The translations under genes and the position numbers were made by a program. Positions 23,227-31,317 of a stretch of 42,745 bases of DNA are shown here, in pieces; within the stretch, counting starts at the first letter, position 1, and the number at the start of each line of letters is the position of its first letter. This DNA is from an uncultured Acidimicrobiales bacterium (GTDB lineage Bacteria; Actinomycetota; Acidimicrobiia; Acidimicrobiales; SHLQ01), in contig CALHXU010000082.1 of the NCBI GenBank assembly GCA_938040365.1, positions 1 through 42,745 of the forward strand, in the 5' to 3' direction. The notes below the pieces were generated by a model. It was given only the letters and a program-made list of their open reading frames with translations, did no database searches and was not told where the DNA came from.

Positions 23227-25241
23227 TGGAGATTGATTCGAACTCGACCGAGGCGTTTCCACACGTCAACTCCTCGTTAGCGATCGGCGAGGTCGTCGTC
23301 AAAAACCGAATCGTACGATGTTCCCACGGCACCGGGATGGTCAACGCCGGCCGGCTCACCGACGAGTGGATTGCCTATCACGAGCAACGCGCTCGTGGGG
23401 GAGTGGGGCTCACGATCCTCGAGGCTGCGGGCGTGCACGAGACATGGACCACCGAGATCGACGTTTCGACCGACGCGATCATCGACGACTTCAAAGCGCT
23501 CGTCGAAAAGACCTCGCCGCACGGGATGGCTGTCTTTCAACAGCTGTGGTTAGGTCCGGGGCCAAACGGCATCTGGTTCAATGGCGCCGATTCTCCGCTG
23601 TCGGCGTCGGCGGTGCCCGTACCAATATCGGGCTACATGCCAACACCGGTCACGATCGAACAGATCGACGAGATGGTCGAGGCAATGGTCAAGGCTGCGC
23701 TTCGATGTGTTGCCGGTGGTCTCGATGGCGTCGAGATCCATTCGGGACACGGCTACTTGCTCGGCTCGTTTCTTTCGCCGATCACCAACCGTCGCGAGGA
23801 CGAATACGGCGGCTCCGAGGCTGGACGAACGGCCTTTCTGCGACGCATTCTCTCCGAGGTGCGCGACGCGGTTGGGTCCGACTTTCCCGTCGGGGTACGC
23901 GTCAGTGCCGATGAGGGAGTTGACGGAGGGCTTCGGGCAAATGACGTTGCAAGAATCGTCTCGTCGCTCTGTGACGACGGCCTGGTCGATTTTGTCGACA
24001 TCAGCAACGGGACTCAGTTCAAGATCGACCAGATCTTTGCGTCTGCGATTGCACCGCACATGTATGAAATGCCGTCATCGGCAGTCGTTGCCGCAGCATC
24101 GACTGTCCCGGCGATCGTCACCGGCCGTTTCTTGACGCTCGACGAAGCAGAACAAGTGCTCGCTGCGGGGAACGCCGATCTGGTATCGATGGTGCGGGCA
24201 ACGATCGCCGACCCTGAGCTCGTCAATAAGTCTTTGCGGGGCGACGTTGCGTCGGTTCGCCCGTGCATTGCTTGTAACCAAGGGTGCCTGGGTGGAGTTC
24301 GTGGCCCAATGCGGCATCTGTACTGCGCGGTGAACGCCGGTGCGGGTCGAGAGTTGCAGCTCGGAGACGCAAAGATTTCGCCAACAAGCGCCCAGCGTCG
24401 GGTCGCTGTGGTCGGGGGTGGGCCCGCCGGACTCGAAGCAGCGCGCGTGGCTGCAACTGCGGGCCATTCGGTCGTGCTCTATGAGCGCAACGACGAGCTC
24501 GGCGGTCAGCTTCGGTTGACCAGGCGCAGTCCTCGGCGTTCCGATACCGCGGCGGTCGTGAACTATTGGGAGTCCGAGCTCGACCGCCTCGGCGTCGACG
24601 TGCGGCTCGGGGTCGACGTTGGTCAAAACGGCGAGGGTGTCGACCCCTGTGACGAGGTGATCATCGCTGTTGGGTCTGAGCCTCGTCTCGATGGACGCCA
24701 GCTCTGGAGTCCAGACTCGGTGATCTCGGGTTGGGGTGCGCTTTCGACGTCGTCGAGTTGGGATGTGCTGTCCGGTGCGAGCAGGCAGGGCCGGTCGGTG
24801 CTGCTCTACGACGAGGGCGGACGCTACGAGGCAATCGATGCTGCTGGCCGTCTTGTCGAGGACGGCGCCGAGGTGTTCTTCGTGACGCCGTTCTTTGTGT
24901 TTGGTACCCGCGTCGAAGCGACCGAGAAGGGGTGGGAGGACCGGATTCGACCCCATTACCGCCACCTCATCGCCGCGCCGAACTTCACGTTGCACCCAAA
25001 CAGCCAGATCCGCGAGGTCACCTCGGAGTCGGCCACGATTCAGACGCTCGAAGGCGGTCCGAGCCAGACCATCTCGGTCGACGAGCTGGTGATGGTCACG
25101 GCCAATCTGCCCGCTGTGGTGCCGTCCTTTGATGACCTGGCGAGCACTGTTGTTGGCGATGCAGCGGGCGTGCGCACGCTCGAATCTGCGGTGTGGGAGA
25201 GCCACAGGCACGCCCTTTCTTTGTCGAATTCGGCCGATTGA
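23226..25241 (+). CDS. FadH/OYE-family flavin oxidoreductase with 4Fe-4S cluster
   Basis: 671 residues, the length of bacterial 2,4-dienoyl-CoA reductase. An old-yellow-enzyme TIM barrel (about 1-340, with HSGHGYLLGSFLSPITNRR) binds FMN. C347, C350, C354 and C367 (CIACNQGC...YC) hold a 4Fe-4S cluster, and a C-terminal half with VVGGGPAGLEAARVAA (near 395) binds FAD and NAD(P)H. It may reduce a dienoyl- or enoyl-type double bond. A related FadH/OYE subfamily is recurrently linked to mycofactocin loci, and membership is plausible here, but I cannot verify it. It is in an operon with the acyl-CoA synthetase. Confidence 0.88.
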   Translation: MEIDSNSTEAFPHVNSSLAIGEVVVKNRIVRCSHGTGMVNAGRLTDEWIAYHEQRARGGVGLTILEAAGVHETWTTEIDVSTDAIIDDFKALVEKTSPHGMAVFQQLWLGPGPNGIWFNGADSPLSASAVPVPISGYMPTPVTIEQIDEMVEAMVKAALRCVAGGLDGVEIHSGHGYLLGSFLSPITNRREDEYGGSEAGRTAFLRRILSEVRDAVGSDFPVGVRVSADEGVDGGLRANDVARIVSSLCDDGLVDFVDISNGTQFKIDQIFASAIAPHMYEMPSSAVVAAASTVPAIVTGRFLTLDEAEQVLAAGNADLVSMVRATIADPELVNKSLRGDVASVRPCIACNQGCLGGVRGPMRHLYCAVNAGAGRELQLGDAKISPTSAQRRVAVVGGGPAGLEAARVAATAGHSVVLYERNDELGGQLRLTRRSPRRSDTAAVVNYWESELDRLGVDVRLGVDVGQNGEGVDPCDEVIIAVGSEPRLDGRQLWSPDSVISGWGALSTSSSWDVLSGASRQGRSVLLYDEGGRYEAIDAAGRLVEDGAEVFFVTPFFVFGTRVEATEKGWEDRIRPHYRHLIAAPNFTLHPNSQIREVTSESATIQTLEGGPSQTISVDELVMVTANLPAVVPSFDDLASTVVGDAAGVRTLESAVWESHRHALSLSNSAD

Positions 25242-25273
25242 GGGCCGATTGCGGACGGCCTGGACCGCAATAG

Positions 25274-25285
25274 TTCGAATTCGAA
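25274..25285 (+). promoter_or_regulatory. TTC-N6-GAA operator, upstream copy, Rieske operon
   Basis: TTCGAATTCGAA is a perfect 12-base palindrome located just before the -35 of the Rieske operon promoter. TAG precedes it, as at three other sites of the family. A second site lies 24 bases further on, centre to centre, a little over two helical turns, so cooperative binding is possible. Confidence 0.6.
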
Positions 25286-25287
25286 AT

Positions 25288-25316
25288 TTGACGATCATTC
25301 GAAATAGAAATAGTGT
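25288..25316 (+). promoter_or_regulatory. Core promoter of the Rieske operon
   Basis: TTGACG (25288-25293) and TAGTGT (25311-25316) are 17 bases apart. The spacer holds the operator TTCGAAATAGAA (25298-25309). The start would be near 25323, about 50 bases before the first start codon. Confidence 0.6.
25298..25309 (+). promoter_or_regulatory. TTC-N6-GAA operator, downstream copy, Rieske operon
   Basis: TTCGAAATAGAA lies in the promoter spacer. The 13-base sequence TTCGAAATAGAAA that includes it recurs on the minus strand at 27023-27035, in front of the ferredoxin-P450 operon. Both oxygenase operons therefore carry an identical element. Confidence 0.6.
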
Positions 25317-25372
25317 GCGAGTGAGCGGCGGAGTCGCCGTTGCACGTGCCGTCGACCAAGGAGGAGCGATCG

Positions 25373-25573
25373 ATGCCTGCATCACCGCATCCGTACATGA
25401 ACTCAACCTATGAGATTCAGCGCGATGGTCGGGTGCTCGTTCGCGACAACGATGCCGGTACAAGCGGCATCTTTGACGAGCTTGGCCGTTGGTGTGAGGG
25501 CGAACTTCGCTTCGCCGACATCCAGTTCGTGCGTTGGGTTGCCGAGACCGAAGAATTTGAAGGGGACGAATGA
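25373..25573 (+). CDS. Small hypothetical protein ahead of the Rieske oxygenase
   Basis: 66 residues from the ATG at 25373, with a strong AAGGAGG upstream; an ATG at 25397 is the alternative. The core, YEIQRDGRVLVRDNDAG then GIFDELGRWCEGELRFADIQ and FVRWV, looks like a compact globular domain rather than a peptide. Its end overlaps the Rieske gene by four bases (ATGA), so it is co-translated with it. I do not recognise a family with certainty. A small accessory or regulatory subunit of the oxygenase is a reasonable guess from position alone. Confidence 0.7.
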   Translation: MPASPHPYMNSTYEIQRDGRVLVRDNDAGTSGIFDELGRWCEGELRFADIQFVRWVAETEEFEGDE

Positions 25574-26967
25574 CCGACCTAGCTGACCGAGATGGTGTTT
25601 CCGATGTGCCGGTAGAGATGCCCCGATCGGCGGGGCGCAGTGTCAATGACGTGCTCTCCCACGAGAGCACCTACCAGAACGTGCCGTCGTCGCTGCTGAT
25701 CGAATCGCCCGAGCTCATCGAGCCCGGCGTCATCGACATCGAGCGGTATACCTCCTATGACTTTCACCGCCGTGAGGTCGAACACCTCTGGCGCAAGACC
25801 TGGCAGATGGCATGTCGTCTCGAGCACATCCCAAATGTCGGCGACCACGTGGTCTATCGCATCGTCGATGACTCGATCGTCGTTGTTCGAATCAGCGAGG
25901 ACGAAATCCGCGCCTATCACAACACGTGTTTGCATCGTGGAACCGAACTTCGTCCCGAGGACGGAAACGTCCCGTTCTTCCGGTGTCCCTTCCACGCATG
26001 GACTTGGAATCTCGACGGCACGCTGATTTCGGCGACGAGCGACTGGGACCTCCCCGACTTTGATCCCGACAACTTCTGTTTGCCTCAAGCCAAGGTTGCG
26101 GTCTGGGGCGGGTTTGTCTTTATCAACATGGACGAAGACTGCCCGTCGTTCGAGGAGTACGCCGAGAACTTCCCCGATCTCATGGCCGAGTTCCCATTGG
26201 AGCATCGACGTATCCGCACCCACGTCGCTGGCGTGATCGATGCGAACTGGAAGGTCACGCTCGAGGCGTTTATCGAGGTGTACCACGTGTTTGCCACCCA
26301 CCCGCAGATCGCTCCTTATCAGGCCGATGAGGCTACGCAGTACGACGTTTGGGGCGATCATGTGAACCGCAAGATCACCAACGGGGGCATCGTCTCGCCC
26401 CACATCAGCACGTCGAATGATGACGAGACCATCGTTCGGATGATGTTCGCAGACTTCTTCAGCATCGAGGACACCGATTCGGTGACGGTTCCCGAGGGGA
26501 AGTCCGCCCGCGACATCATTGCAGCGAAGTTGCGCGAGCAGGTCTCTGAGCGCACGGGTGTTCCACTCGATCATGTGAGTAACACCGAGATGATGGACGG
26601 GATCGAGTTCTTCCTCTTCCCGAACTTTGCGCCGTGGGTCGGCTATGCACTGCCGATGGTGTACCGGGTTCGGCCAAATGGAGATACCCCCGACAGTTCG
26701 ATCTTTGAGGTCATGTTGTTGTCGCCGGTCGAGGATCCAGATGACACGACGCCGCCGCCCGAGGTGCAATGGATCGACGGCGATTGGCGTGTGGTCGAAG
26801 AGCTCGGCGTACTCGGTCCTGCCTATAACCAAGACATGGGCAACTTGCCGCGAGTGCAACGAGGGTTGAAAGCGTCGGGCAATGGCAAGGTGCAGTTCTT
26901 GCGGTATCAGGAGATGCGGTTGCGCCATTTCCATCGGACGTTGATGAAGTACCTCGACGCGGAGTGA
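25570..26967 (+). CDS. Rieske non-heme iron oxygenase, alpha subunit
   Basis: 465 residues. The Rieske 2Fe-2S ligands are C120-x-H122 (NTCLHRG) and C139-x2-H142 (FRCPFHAW). The mononuclear iron site is formed by H239 and H244 in EAFIEVYHVFATHPQ, with an Asp expected further on (around YNQDMGNL). These enzymes hydroxylate or demethylate aromatic, alicyclic or steroid-type substrates, using electrons from a ferredoxin and reductase. No beta subunit or reductase is adjacent, which favours a homotrimeric KshA-like or demethylase-like enzyme. The substrate is not identifiable. Two operator copies flank and overlap its promoter. Confidence 0.92.
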   Translation: MTDLADRDGVSDVPVEMPRSAGRSVNDVLSHESTYQNVPSSLLIESPELIEPGVIDIERYTSYDFHRREVEHLWRKTWQMACRLEHIPNVGDHVVYRIVDDSIVVVRISEDEIRAYHNTCLHRGTELRPEDGNVPFFRCPFHAWTWNLDGTLISATSDWDLPDFDPDNFCLPQAKVAVWGGFVFINMDEDCPSFEEYAENFPDLMAEFPLEHRRIRTHVAGVIDANWKVTLEAFIEVYHVFATHPQIAPYQADEATQYDVWGDHVNRKITNGGIVSPHISTSNDDETIVRMMFADFFSIEDTDSVTVPEGKSARDIIAAKLREQVSERTGVPLDHVSNTEMMDGIEFFLFPNFAPWVGYALPMVYRVRPNGDTPDSSIFEVMLLSPVEDPDDTTPPPEVQWIDGDWRVVEELGVLGPAYNQDMGNLPRVQRGLKASGNGKVQFLRYQEMRLRHFHRTLMKYLDAE

Positions 26968-26984
26968 TTCAGGGTCGAGCCGGT

Positions 26985-27008
26985 GGGCGCCCGGATTGAC
27001 AGGCGCCC
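26985..27008 (+). terminator. GC-rich hairpin after the Rieske gene
   Basis: GGGCGCC and GGCGCCC are perfect seven-base arms with a ten-base loop, starting 18 bases after the Rieske stop. No U-tract follows closely. It separates the Rieske unit from the ferredoxin-P450 unit, which has its own operator immediately downstream, so a terminator or attenuator role is likely. Confidence 0.5.
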
Positions 27009-27023
27009 CGGCGTTCGATATGT

Positions 27024-27035
27024 TTCTATTTCGAA
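27024..27035 (-). promoter_or_regulatory. TTC-N6-GAA operator of the ferredoxin-P450 operon
   Basis: On the minus strand the site reads TTCGAAATAGAA, identical to the copy at 25298-25309. It lies about 70 bases before the ferredoxin start. AT-rich sequence around it (GATATGTTTCTATTT) may include the -10, but I cannot fix the promoter. A small GACC-GAAA-GGTC hairpin with a GNRA-type loop (27057-27068) lies in the presumed leader. Confidence 0.55.
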
Positions 27036-27103
27036 ATGTGCAGAACTGAACAGATTGACCGAAAGGTCGATCCTCACCACTGCACATGATGGAGGGGGAG
27101 ACA

Positions 27104-27310
27104 GTGTCAACGATTCGAGTCGATTCTGATCGATGCCAGGGCCACGCCATGTGTGTCACACAGGCACCGTCACTCGTCGATGTCGACGACCTTGGCTTCG
27201 CCGTCATCATTGGTGACGGCACGCTGAGCACGCCCGAACATCACGAACAGGCGGAGCGCGCGGTTGCCTGTTGCCCCGAACAAGCGCTACACGTGGAGGA
27301 CGAATCATGA
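27104..27310 (+). CDS. 3Fe-4S ferredoxin (P450 redox partner)
   Basis: 68 residues from a GTG with GGAGGGGG a few bases upstream; an ATG at 27086 would extend over that binding site. Cluster ligands are C11, C17 (CQGHAMC, with H14 at the position where 4Fe-4S proteins have a Cys) and C57 in CCPEQAL. This is the single-cluster 3Fe-4S type found beside actinobacterial P450 genes. Its end overlaps the P450 start by four bases, so it is almost certainly the electron donor for that enzyme. A ferredoxin reductase is not present in the window. Confidence 0.92.
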   Translation: MSTIRVDSDRCQGHAMCVTQAPSLVDVDDLGFAVIIGDGTLSTPEHHEQAERAVACCPEQALHVEDES

Positions 27311-28470
27311 CGGACACACCGTTTGACCATCTCGAAATTGCCCTGCAGGCCGACGCGAGCGATCGCTTGTCCGCTGAACGGGAGAAGTGTCCGGTCCAAC
27401 ACTCGTCGGCACACGATGGGTTCTGGGCGTTTCTTGGGTACGAACACGTTGGCGATGCCGCACGCGACCCCGAGACGTACTCGTCAGCGTCTGGCGTCAC
27501 GATTCCCGCGCACGCTTTTCCCATGGCGCTGCCTCCCATCGAGGCCGATCCGCCATTGCACATGCAGGTGCGCGGTCCATTGCTTCCACGGCTCGCCCCC
27601 GGTGTGATGAACGATCTCGAAGACGATCTACGAGCCATGGTTACCGGCTTGATCGATGAGTTCATCGAATCTGGCAGCGCAGACTTGGCAGCCGATCTGA
27701 GCATCCCGTTCCCGGGCATGTCGATCGGCAAGCTCATGAATGTGCCAGATGACGACGTCGCCATGCTCCGACACATGACTGCACACCTGATGCAGAACTC
27801 GACCGACACCGACATGATCATGCAAGCAATGGGCTTCTTTCAGAAGCTGTACGAGGACCGGCTTGCGAATCCTGCCGAGGATCTTCCTACGGCGATCCTC
27901 GAGCTCGAAATAGACGGAGAGCAAATCGGCAACGAACAGTTCCTCGCCATCATGGCGATGGTCATGATGGCCGGCCTCGATACGACGGCGAACGCCGCCG
28001 GCACCATGTTCGAGCTGATCGGCGCCAACCCCGAGGTGCGTCAAGCCCTCATCGACGATCCGGCAAAGATTCCACAAGCGGTCGAAGAGTTCTTGCGCTA
28101 CGCAACGCCGCTCCACGCGAGCGGTCGCACCACGACCAGCGACGTCGAGGTTGAGGGGTGCCCGGTCGGCGCTGGAGACAAGGTCTTGCTCAACTGGCTC
28201 GCCGCGAATCACGATCCAGCCGAGTTCGAAGAACCCGACACGCTCAACATCGAACGTTTCCCGAACCGCCACTTTGCCTTTGGTACCGGCCCGCATCGCT
28301 GCCTCGGTATTCACCTCGCTCGTATGCAACTCAAGCTGCTTGCCGAGGAAGTGCTCGCACGGTTACCCGACTACCAGGTCGATGAAGCGTCGGTCGAACG
28401 GTACGTCGGCGTCACGAGAGGCCTCTCGTCGCTGCCGGTCACCTTCACTGCTGGCACCACTGCCTCGTGA
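27307..28470 (+). CDS. Cytochrome P450
   Basis: 387 residues from the ATG overlapping the ferredoxin stop. It is a soluble class I bacterial P450. The oxygen-binding helix has AGLDTTAN, the ExxR motif is EEFLR, and the heme loop is FGTGPHRCLG with the thiolate C332. It should hydroxylate a hydrophobic substrate using the upstream 3Fe-4S ferredoxin. The downstream genes (acyl-CoA dehydrogenase, DUF35, thiolase-like, SDR) suggest the product is processed as a CoA thioester, as with terminal or side-chain hydroxylation of terpenoids or steroids, but the exact CYP family cannot be set here. Confidence 0.93.
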   Translation: MTDTPFDHLEIALQADASDRLSAEREKCPVQHSSAHDGFWAFLGYEHVGDAARDPETYSSASGVTIPAHAFPMALPPIEADPPLHMQVRGPLLPRLAPGVMNDLEDDLRAMVTGLIDEFIESGSADLAADLSIPFPGMSIGKLMNVPDDDVAMLRHMTAHLMQNSTDTDMIMQAMGFFQKLYEDRLANPAEDLPTAILELEIDGEQIGNEQFLAIMAMVMMAGLDTTANAAGTMFELIGANPEVRQALIDDPAKIPQAVEEFLRYATPLHASGRTTTSDVEVEGCPVGAGDKVLLNWLAANHDPAEFEEPDTLNIERFPNRHFAFGTGPHRCLGIHLARMQLKLLAEEVLARLPDYQVDEASVERYVGVTRGLSSLPVTFTAGTTAS

Positions 28471-29711
28471 CAGATATGTCAACGGCCGACGATGTCGAAT
28501 CTCCAGAACTGGCGGCATTTCGAGCAGAGGTGCGGGCGTGGCTCGAGGCTGAAGCCGAATTGGCCGAAGTAGCGGACTCGCAAGGTTCGTTGCTTTCGAG
28601 CCCGACCGAAGACGACCTGCCAGAAGCTCGTCGACTGCAAGAAGCGCTCAGCGCTGCAGGTCTCGCTGGGATTAGCTGGCCCGCAGAATATGGGGGCCGC
28701 GGTCTATCGGTGATCGAGGAGCTGATCTTCAGCGAAGAATCCGCGGCGTTCCACCTGCCCGTCGACATCTTTGTCATCGGCACCCATTTGGTGGGCCCGA
28801 CCCTGATCAGCCACGGCACCCCAGAACAGCAAGACCGTTTCCTTCCAAGGATTCTCGACGGCAGCGACGTGTGGTGCCAGTTGTTTTCCGAGCCCGAGGC
28901 AGGTTCAGACCTTGCCAGTCTGCGGACAACCGCAGTTGCCGACGGCGACGAATGGACCCTCAACGGTCAAAAGGTATGGACCTCTGGTGCCCTGACCTCG
29001 AACTGGGGCATCCTTCCCGCGCGCACCGATCCTTCGGTCCCCAAGCACCGGGGCATCTCGTACTTTGCGGTTCGGATGGACAGCCCTGGGGTTACGATCC
29101 GACCGCTGAAGCAGATGAGCGGCCACGAACATTTCTGTGAAGTGTTTCTCGACGACGTCAGGGTTCCGAACGATCAGCTCATCGGCGGGGAGAGCAACGG
29201 GTGGGCAGTGACGCGCACGACCCTGCAGAACGAGCGGCACATGACCGGAGCGTCCCATGGCGCCGTCAACTTCGATTCGTTGCTCGAGCTTGCAAAGGCG
29301 ACCAACCCCGACGGCGACAAGATCGACTCCGCCCTGCGCGAGCGGCTGATAAAGACCTTCATCCAAAGCGAGATACTTCGGATTATCGGGCTCCGAACCA
29401 CGACCGCGCTCTTGCAGGGGAAAGAACCCGGGCCAGAGTCCTCGGTGGCCAAGCTCGCCGTTGCGAACATGGTGCGCGACGCAGCCGACCTCGCCCTCGA
29501 ACTCATGGGCCCGACTGCGGTTGCCCAAGACGTCGGCGCCGAAATCGATGGGTGGGTCGACTTTTTCTTGATGGCGCCCGCTCTGCGAATCGCAGGCGGA
29601 ACCGACGAGATCCAACGAAACATCCTCGCCGAGCGCGTGCTCGGTCTTCCGCGTGAAGATGACCCCACCCGGTCGGTGGCGTTCAACGCCCGGTCGGCAA
29701 CGAACACCTGA
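28467..29711 (+). CDS. Acyl-CoA dehydrogenase (FadE type)
   Basis: 414 residues from a GTG that overlaps the P450 stop; an ATG three codons later is equally possible. WCQLFSEPEAGSDLASLRT, LNGQKVWTSGA and the C-terminal GGTDEIQRNILAERVLGLP are the standard flavin- and CoA-binding segments. It should introduce a double bond into an acyl-CoA. It differs clearly from the dehydrogenase at 10958, so the two probably have different substrates or positions of attack. Sterol side-chain dehydrogenases often work as pairs of unlike subunits, but no second copy is adjacent here. Confidence 0.9.
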   Translation: MTDMSTADDVESPELAAFRAEVRAWLEAEAELAEVADSQGSLLSSPTEDDLPEARRLQEALSAAGLAGISWPAEYGGRGLSVIEELIFSEESAAFHLPVDIFVIGTHLVGPTLISHGTPEQQDRFLPRILDGSDVWCQLFSEPEAGSDLASLRTTAVADGDEWTLNGQKVWTSGALTSNWGILPARTDPSVPKHRGISYFAVRMDSPGVTIRPLKQMSGHEHFCEVFLDDVRVPNDQLIGGESNGWAVTRTTLQNERHMTGASHGAVNFDSLLELAKATNPDGDKIDSALRERLIKTFIQSEILRIIGLRTTTALLQGKEPGPESSVAKLAVANMVRDAADLALELMGPTAVAQDVGAEIDGWVDFFLMAPALRIAGGTDEIQRNILAERVLGLPREDDPTRSVAFNARSATNT

Positions 29712-29719
29712 GGCAAGAC

Positions 29720-30148
29720 ATGACGACGAACGAACCGGCGCAGCGATCGAAGTCGCCTGCGCAATACTCCTTCGATGACCACGGGGCGGTGTCGATCCAC
29801 GGGTCGAAGAGCGACTCGCTCGGCACGCTCTACTGGCCGCCGCGCCTGCGGTGCCCGAGAAGCGGCGGCACGGTAAGTCCCACACTTCTCTCGACGACGG
29901 CGACGCTGTACTCGTGGAGCTTTGTGGTGATGCCATGGCGAGGCGACGTTGCACCCAACGGCAATCCCGACGGCTACGGCGTTGGTTTGGTCGATCTCGA
30001 CGACGATGGTCCGCGCATGGCCGTCGTGTTAATGGGCGATGCCGAATCGTTCGTGATCGGGGAGACATTCGAAGCGCGAGAGCTGCCCTTCACGACCGTC
30101 GATGGCAATCCCCAATCGATCCTCGCCTTTGAACCGAGCGCCTCATGA
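29720..30148 (+). CDS. DUF35 OB-fold protein with degenerate zinc site
   Basis: 142 residues. The segment LGTLYWPPRLRCPRSGG (34-50) matches the start of DUF35 acyl-CoA-associated OB-fold proteins, but the zinc ribbon is eroded. Only C45 remains of the usual CxxC pairs (CPRSG in place of CPxCG). The OB part follows (TLYSWSFVVMP, then GYGVGLVDLDDDGPRMAVVLMG). Stand-alone DUF35 proteins partner thiolase-like enzymes. The next gene, a thiolase-like protein, overlaps its end by four bases (ATGA), which strongly suggests a heteromeric complex. The RBS GAGGCAAG precedes the ATG. Confidence 0.82.
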   Translation: MTTNEPAQRSKSPAQYSFDDHGAVSIHGSKSDSLGTLYWPPRLRCPRSGGTVSPTLLSTTATLYSWSFVVMPWRGDVAPNGNPDGYGVGLVDLDDDGPRMAVVLMGDAESFVIGETFEARELPFTTVDGNPQSILAFEPSAS

Positions 30149-31299
30149 GCTTTTCAAACGACGTCTTCGTCCTCGGTGTCGGCATGAGCCGCTTCGGTGG
30201 CCCAGCCCAACAACTCGACGAGCGGATCATCGCTGCATCGCTCGAAGCGATCGAAGACGCCGGTGTTCCCTACGCCGATGTCGAGTCGCTTTACCTCGGC
30301 ACGTCGCTTGCCGCATCTACCTACGGGCCTCCAGTCGTCAAAGACCTTGGCCTTACCGGGCTTCCGGTGACACGAATCGAAAACGCGTCGGCCACAGGCG
30401 GAGCGACGTTCTATGAAGCTGTCCAAGCAGTGGGCAGCGGGCGGCTCGACCTCGCGATGGGCATTGCCTTTGACGACCCGAGCACAAGCGCGGTTCCCGA
30501 CTTCAACGAGGTCGAAGGGATCAGCCCGGTCCTCGATCCGTTCGTCCCCCCAATGGCGTTCTTTTCGATGTGGGCAGTGCGACGAATGCACGAGGCTGGC
30601 ACGACCGCAGAAACGCTCGCGATGATCGCTGCGAAGAATTGGAACAACGCTCGCCTCAATCCAAACGCCGAACGTCAGGCCACCGAGGAGATCACGGTCG
30701 AACGAGTGCTGGGTTCGCGAATGTTGGCGTACCCACACACCGCACGAATGGCTGCCCCCCAGGGCGCAGGCGCCGCCGCGGTGATCGTAGGTTCAAAGAA
30801 AGCACTCGAGCGTTACGGCATTGCTGCTCGCGTACGCGTCACCGCAGCCCAAGCACACTCCGAGCGCTACGCCGACGGACACCTGTTCACCGGCGCAATT
30901 ATTGGACCGCCCGAGATGATCGAGCGAGCGGCATTCTCGGCATATGAACAAGCAGGAATCGAACCCACCGACCTCGGCGTCATTGCGTTCCACGACGCCT
31001 ATGCGATCGAAGAGCTCTTGTACTACGAGTCGGTTGGCCTCTGCGCCCCAGGCGACGGCGACGGGCTCGTCCATGACGGCCAAACCCAACTCGGCGGACG
31101 TTTCCCGACGTCGACCGACGGCGGTTTCATTGGGCGCGGTCACCCATCGGGGCCAACAGGCCTCGCACAAATCTGGGAACTGACCCACCAGCTGCGTGGC
31201 ACTGCGGGGGATCGCCAAGTAGCGAATCCCCGGAACGGATTGGCACACATCGTTGGCGGCGGGTCCGTGTGTTACGCCCACATTCTTCAATCGGTCTAA
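30145..31299 (+). CDS. Thiolase-like (SCP-x/Ltp type) protein without the nucleophilic Cys
   Basis: 384 residues of the SCP-x thiolase family. The nucleophile loop, NNCATGS in working thiolases, reads IENASATGG (78-86) here, so S82 replaces the catalytic Cys. H333 (GRGHPSG) and C376 are kept. Tyr residues stand at Y286 (FHDAYAIEE) and Y377 (GSVCYAHIL). In sterol degradation, Ltp2 is such a Cys-less thiolase-like protein that, with a DUF35 partner, performs a retro-aldol cleavage using tyrosines. The adjoining DUF35 gene makes an aldolase role the best inference. A plain thiolase activity seems unlikely. Confidence 0.85.
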   Translation: MSFSNDVFVLGVGMSRFGGPAQQLDERIIAASLEAIEDAGVPYADVESLYLGTSLAASTYGPPVVKDLGLTGLPVTRIENASATGGATFYEAVQAVGSGRLDLAMGIAFDDPSTSAVPDFNEVEGISPVLDPFVPPMAFFSMWAVRRMHEAGTTAETLAMIAAKNWNNARLNPNAERQATEEITVERVLGSRMLAYPHTARMAAPQGAGAAAVIVGSKKALERYGIAARVRVTAAQAHSERYADGHLFTGAIIGPPEMIERAAFSAYEQAGIEPTDLGVIAFHDAYAIEELLYYESVGLCAPGDGDGLVHDGQTQLGGRFPTSTDGGFIGRGHPSGPTGLAQIWELTHQLRGTAGDRQVANPRNGLAHIVGGGSVCYAHILQSV

Positions 31300-31317
31300 T
31301 CAGGAAAGAGAAATCAC

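Noticed and set aside
24075-25670. A 531-codon open frame on the minus strand
   Set aside because: It lies opposite the FadH-like and Rieske genes, has an Arg/His-rich composition and no recognisable motif, and crosses a promoter region. It is a shadow frame of high-GC coding sequence.
25579-27231. A 550-codon open frame on the minus strand
   Set aside because: It is antisense to the Rieske gene, whose Rieske and iron motifs are clear. The antisense translation shows no domain and no ribosome-binding site.
28905-30068. A 387-codon open frame on the minus strand
   Set aside because: It is antisense to the acyl-CoA dehydrogenase and DUF35 genes and has no domain signal.
30145-31299. An ordinary acetyl-CoA acetyltransferase
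   Set aside because: The catalytic Cys is replaced by Ser82 and the gene is coupled to a DUF35 protein, so a standard thiolase call would mislead.
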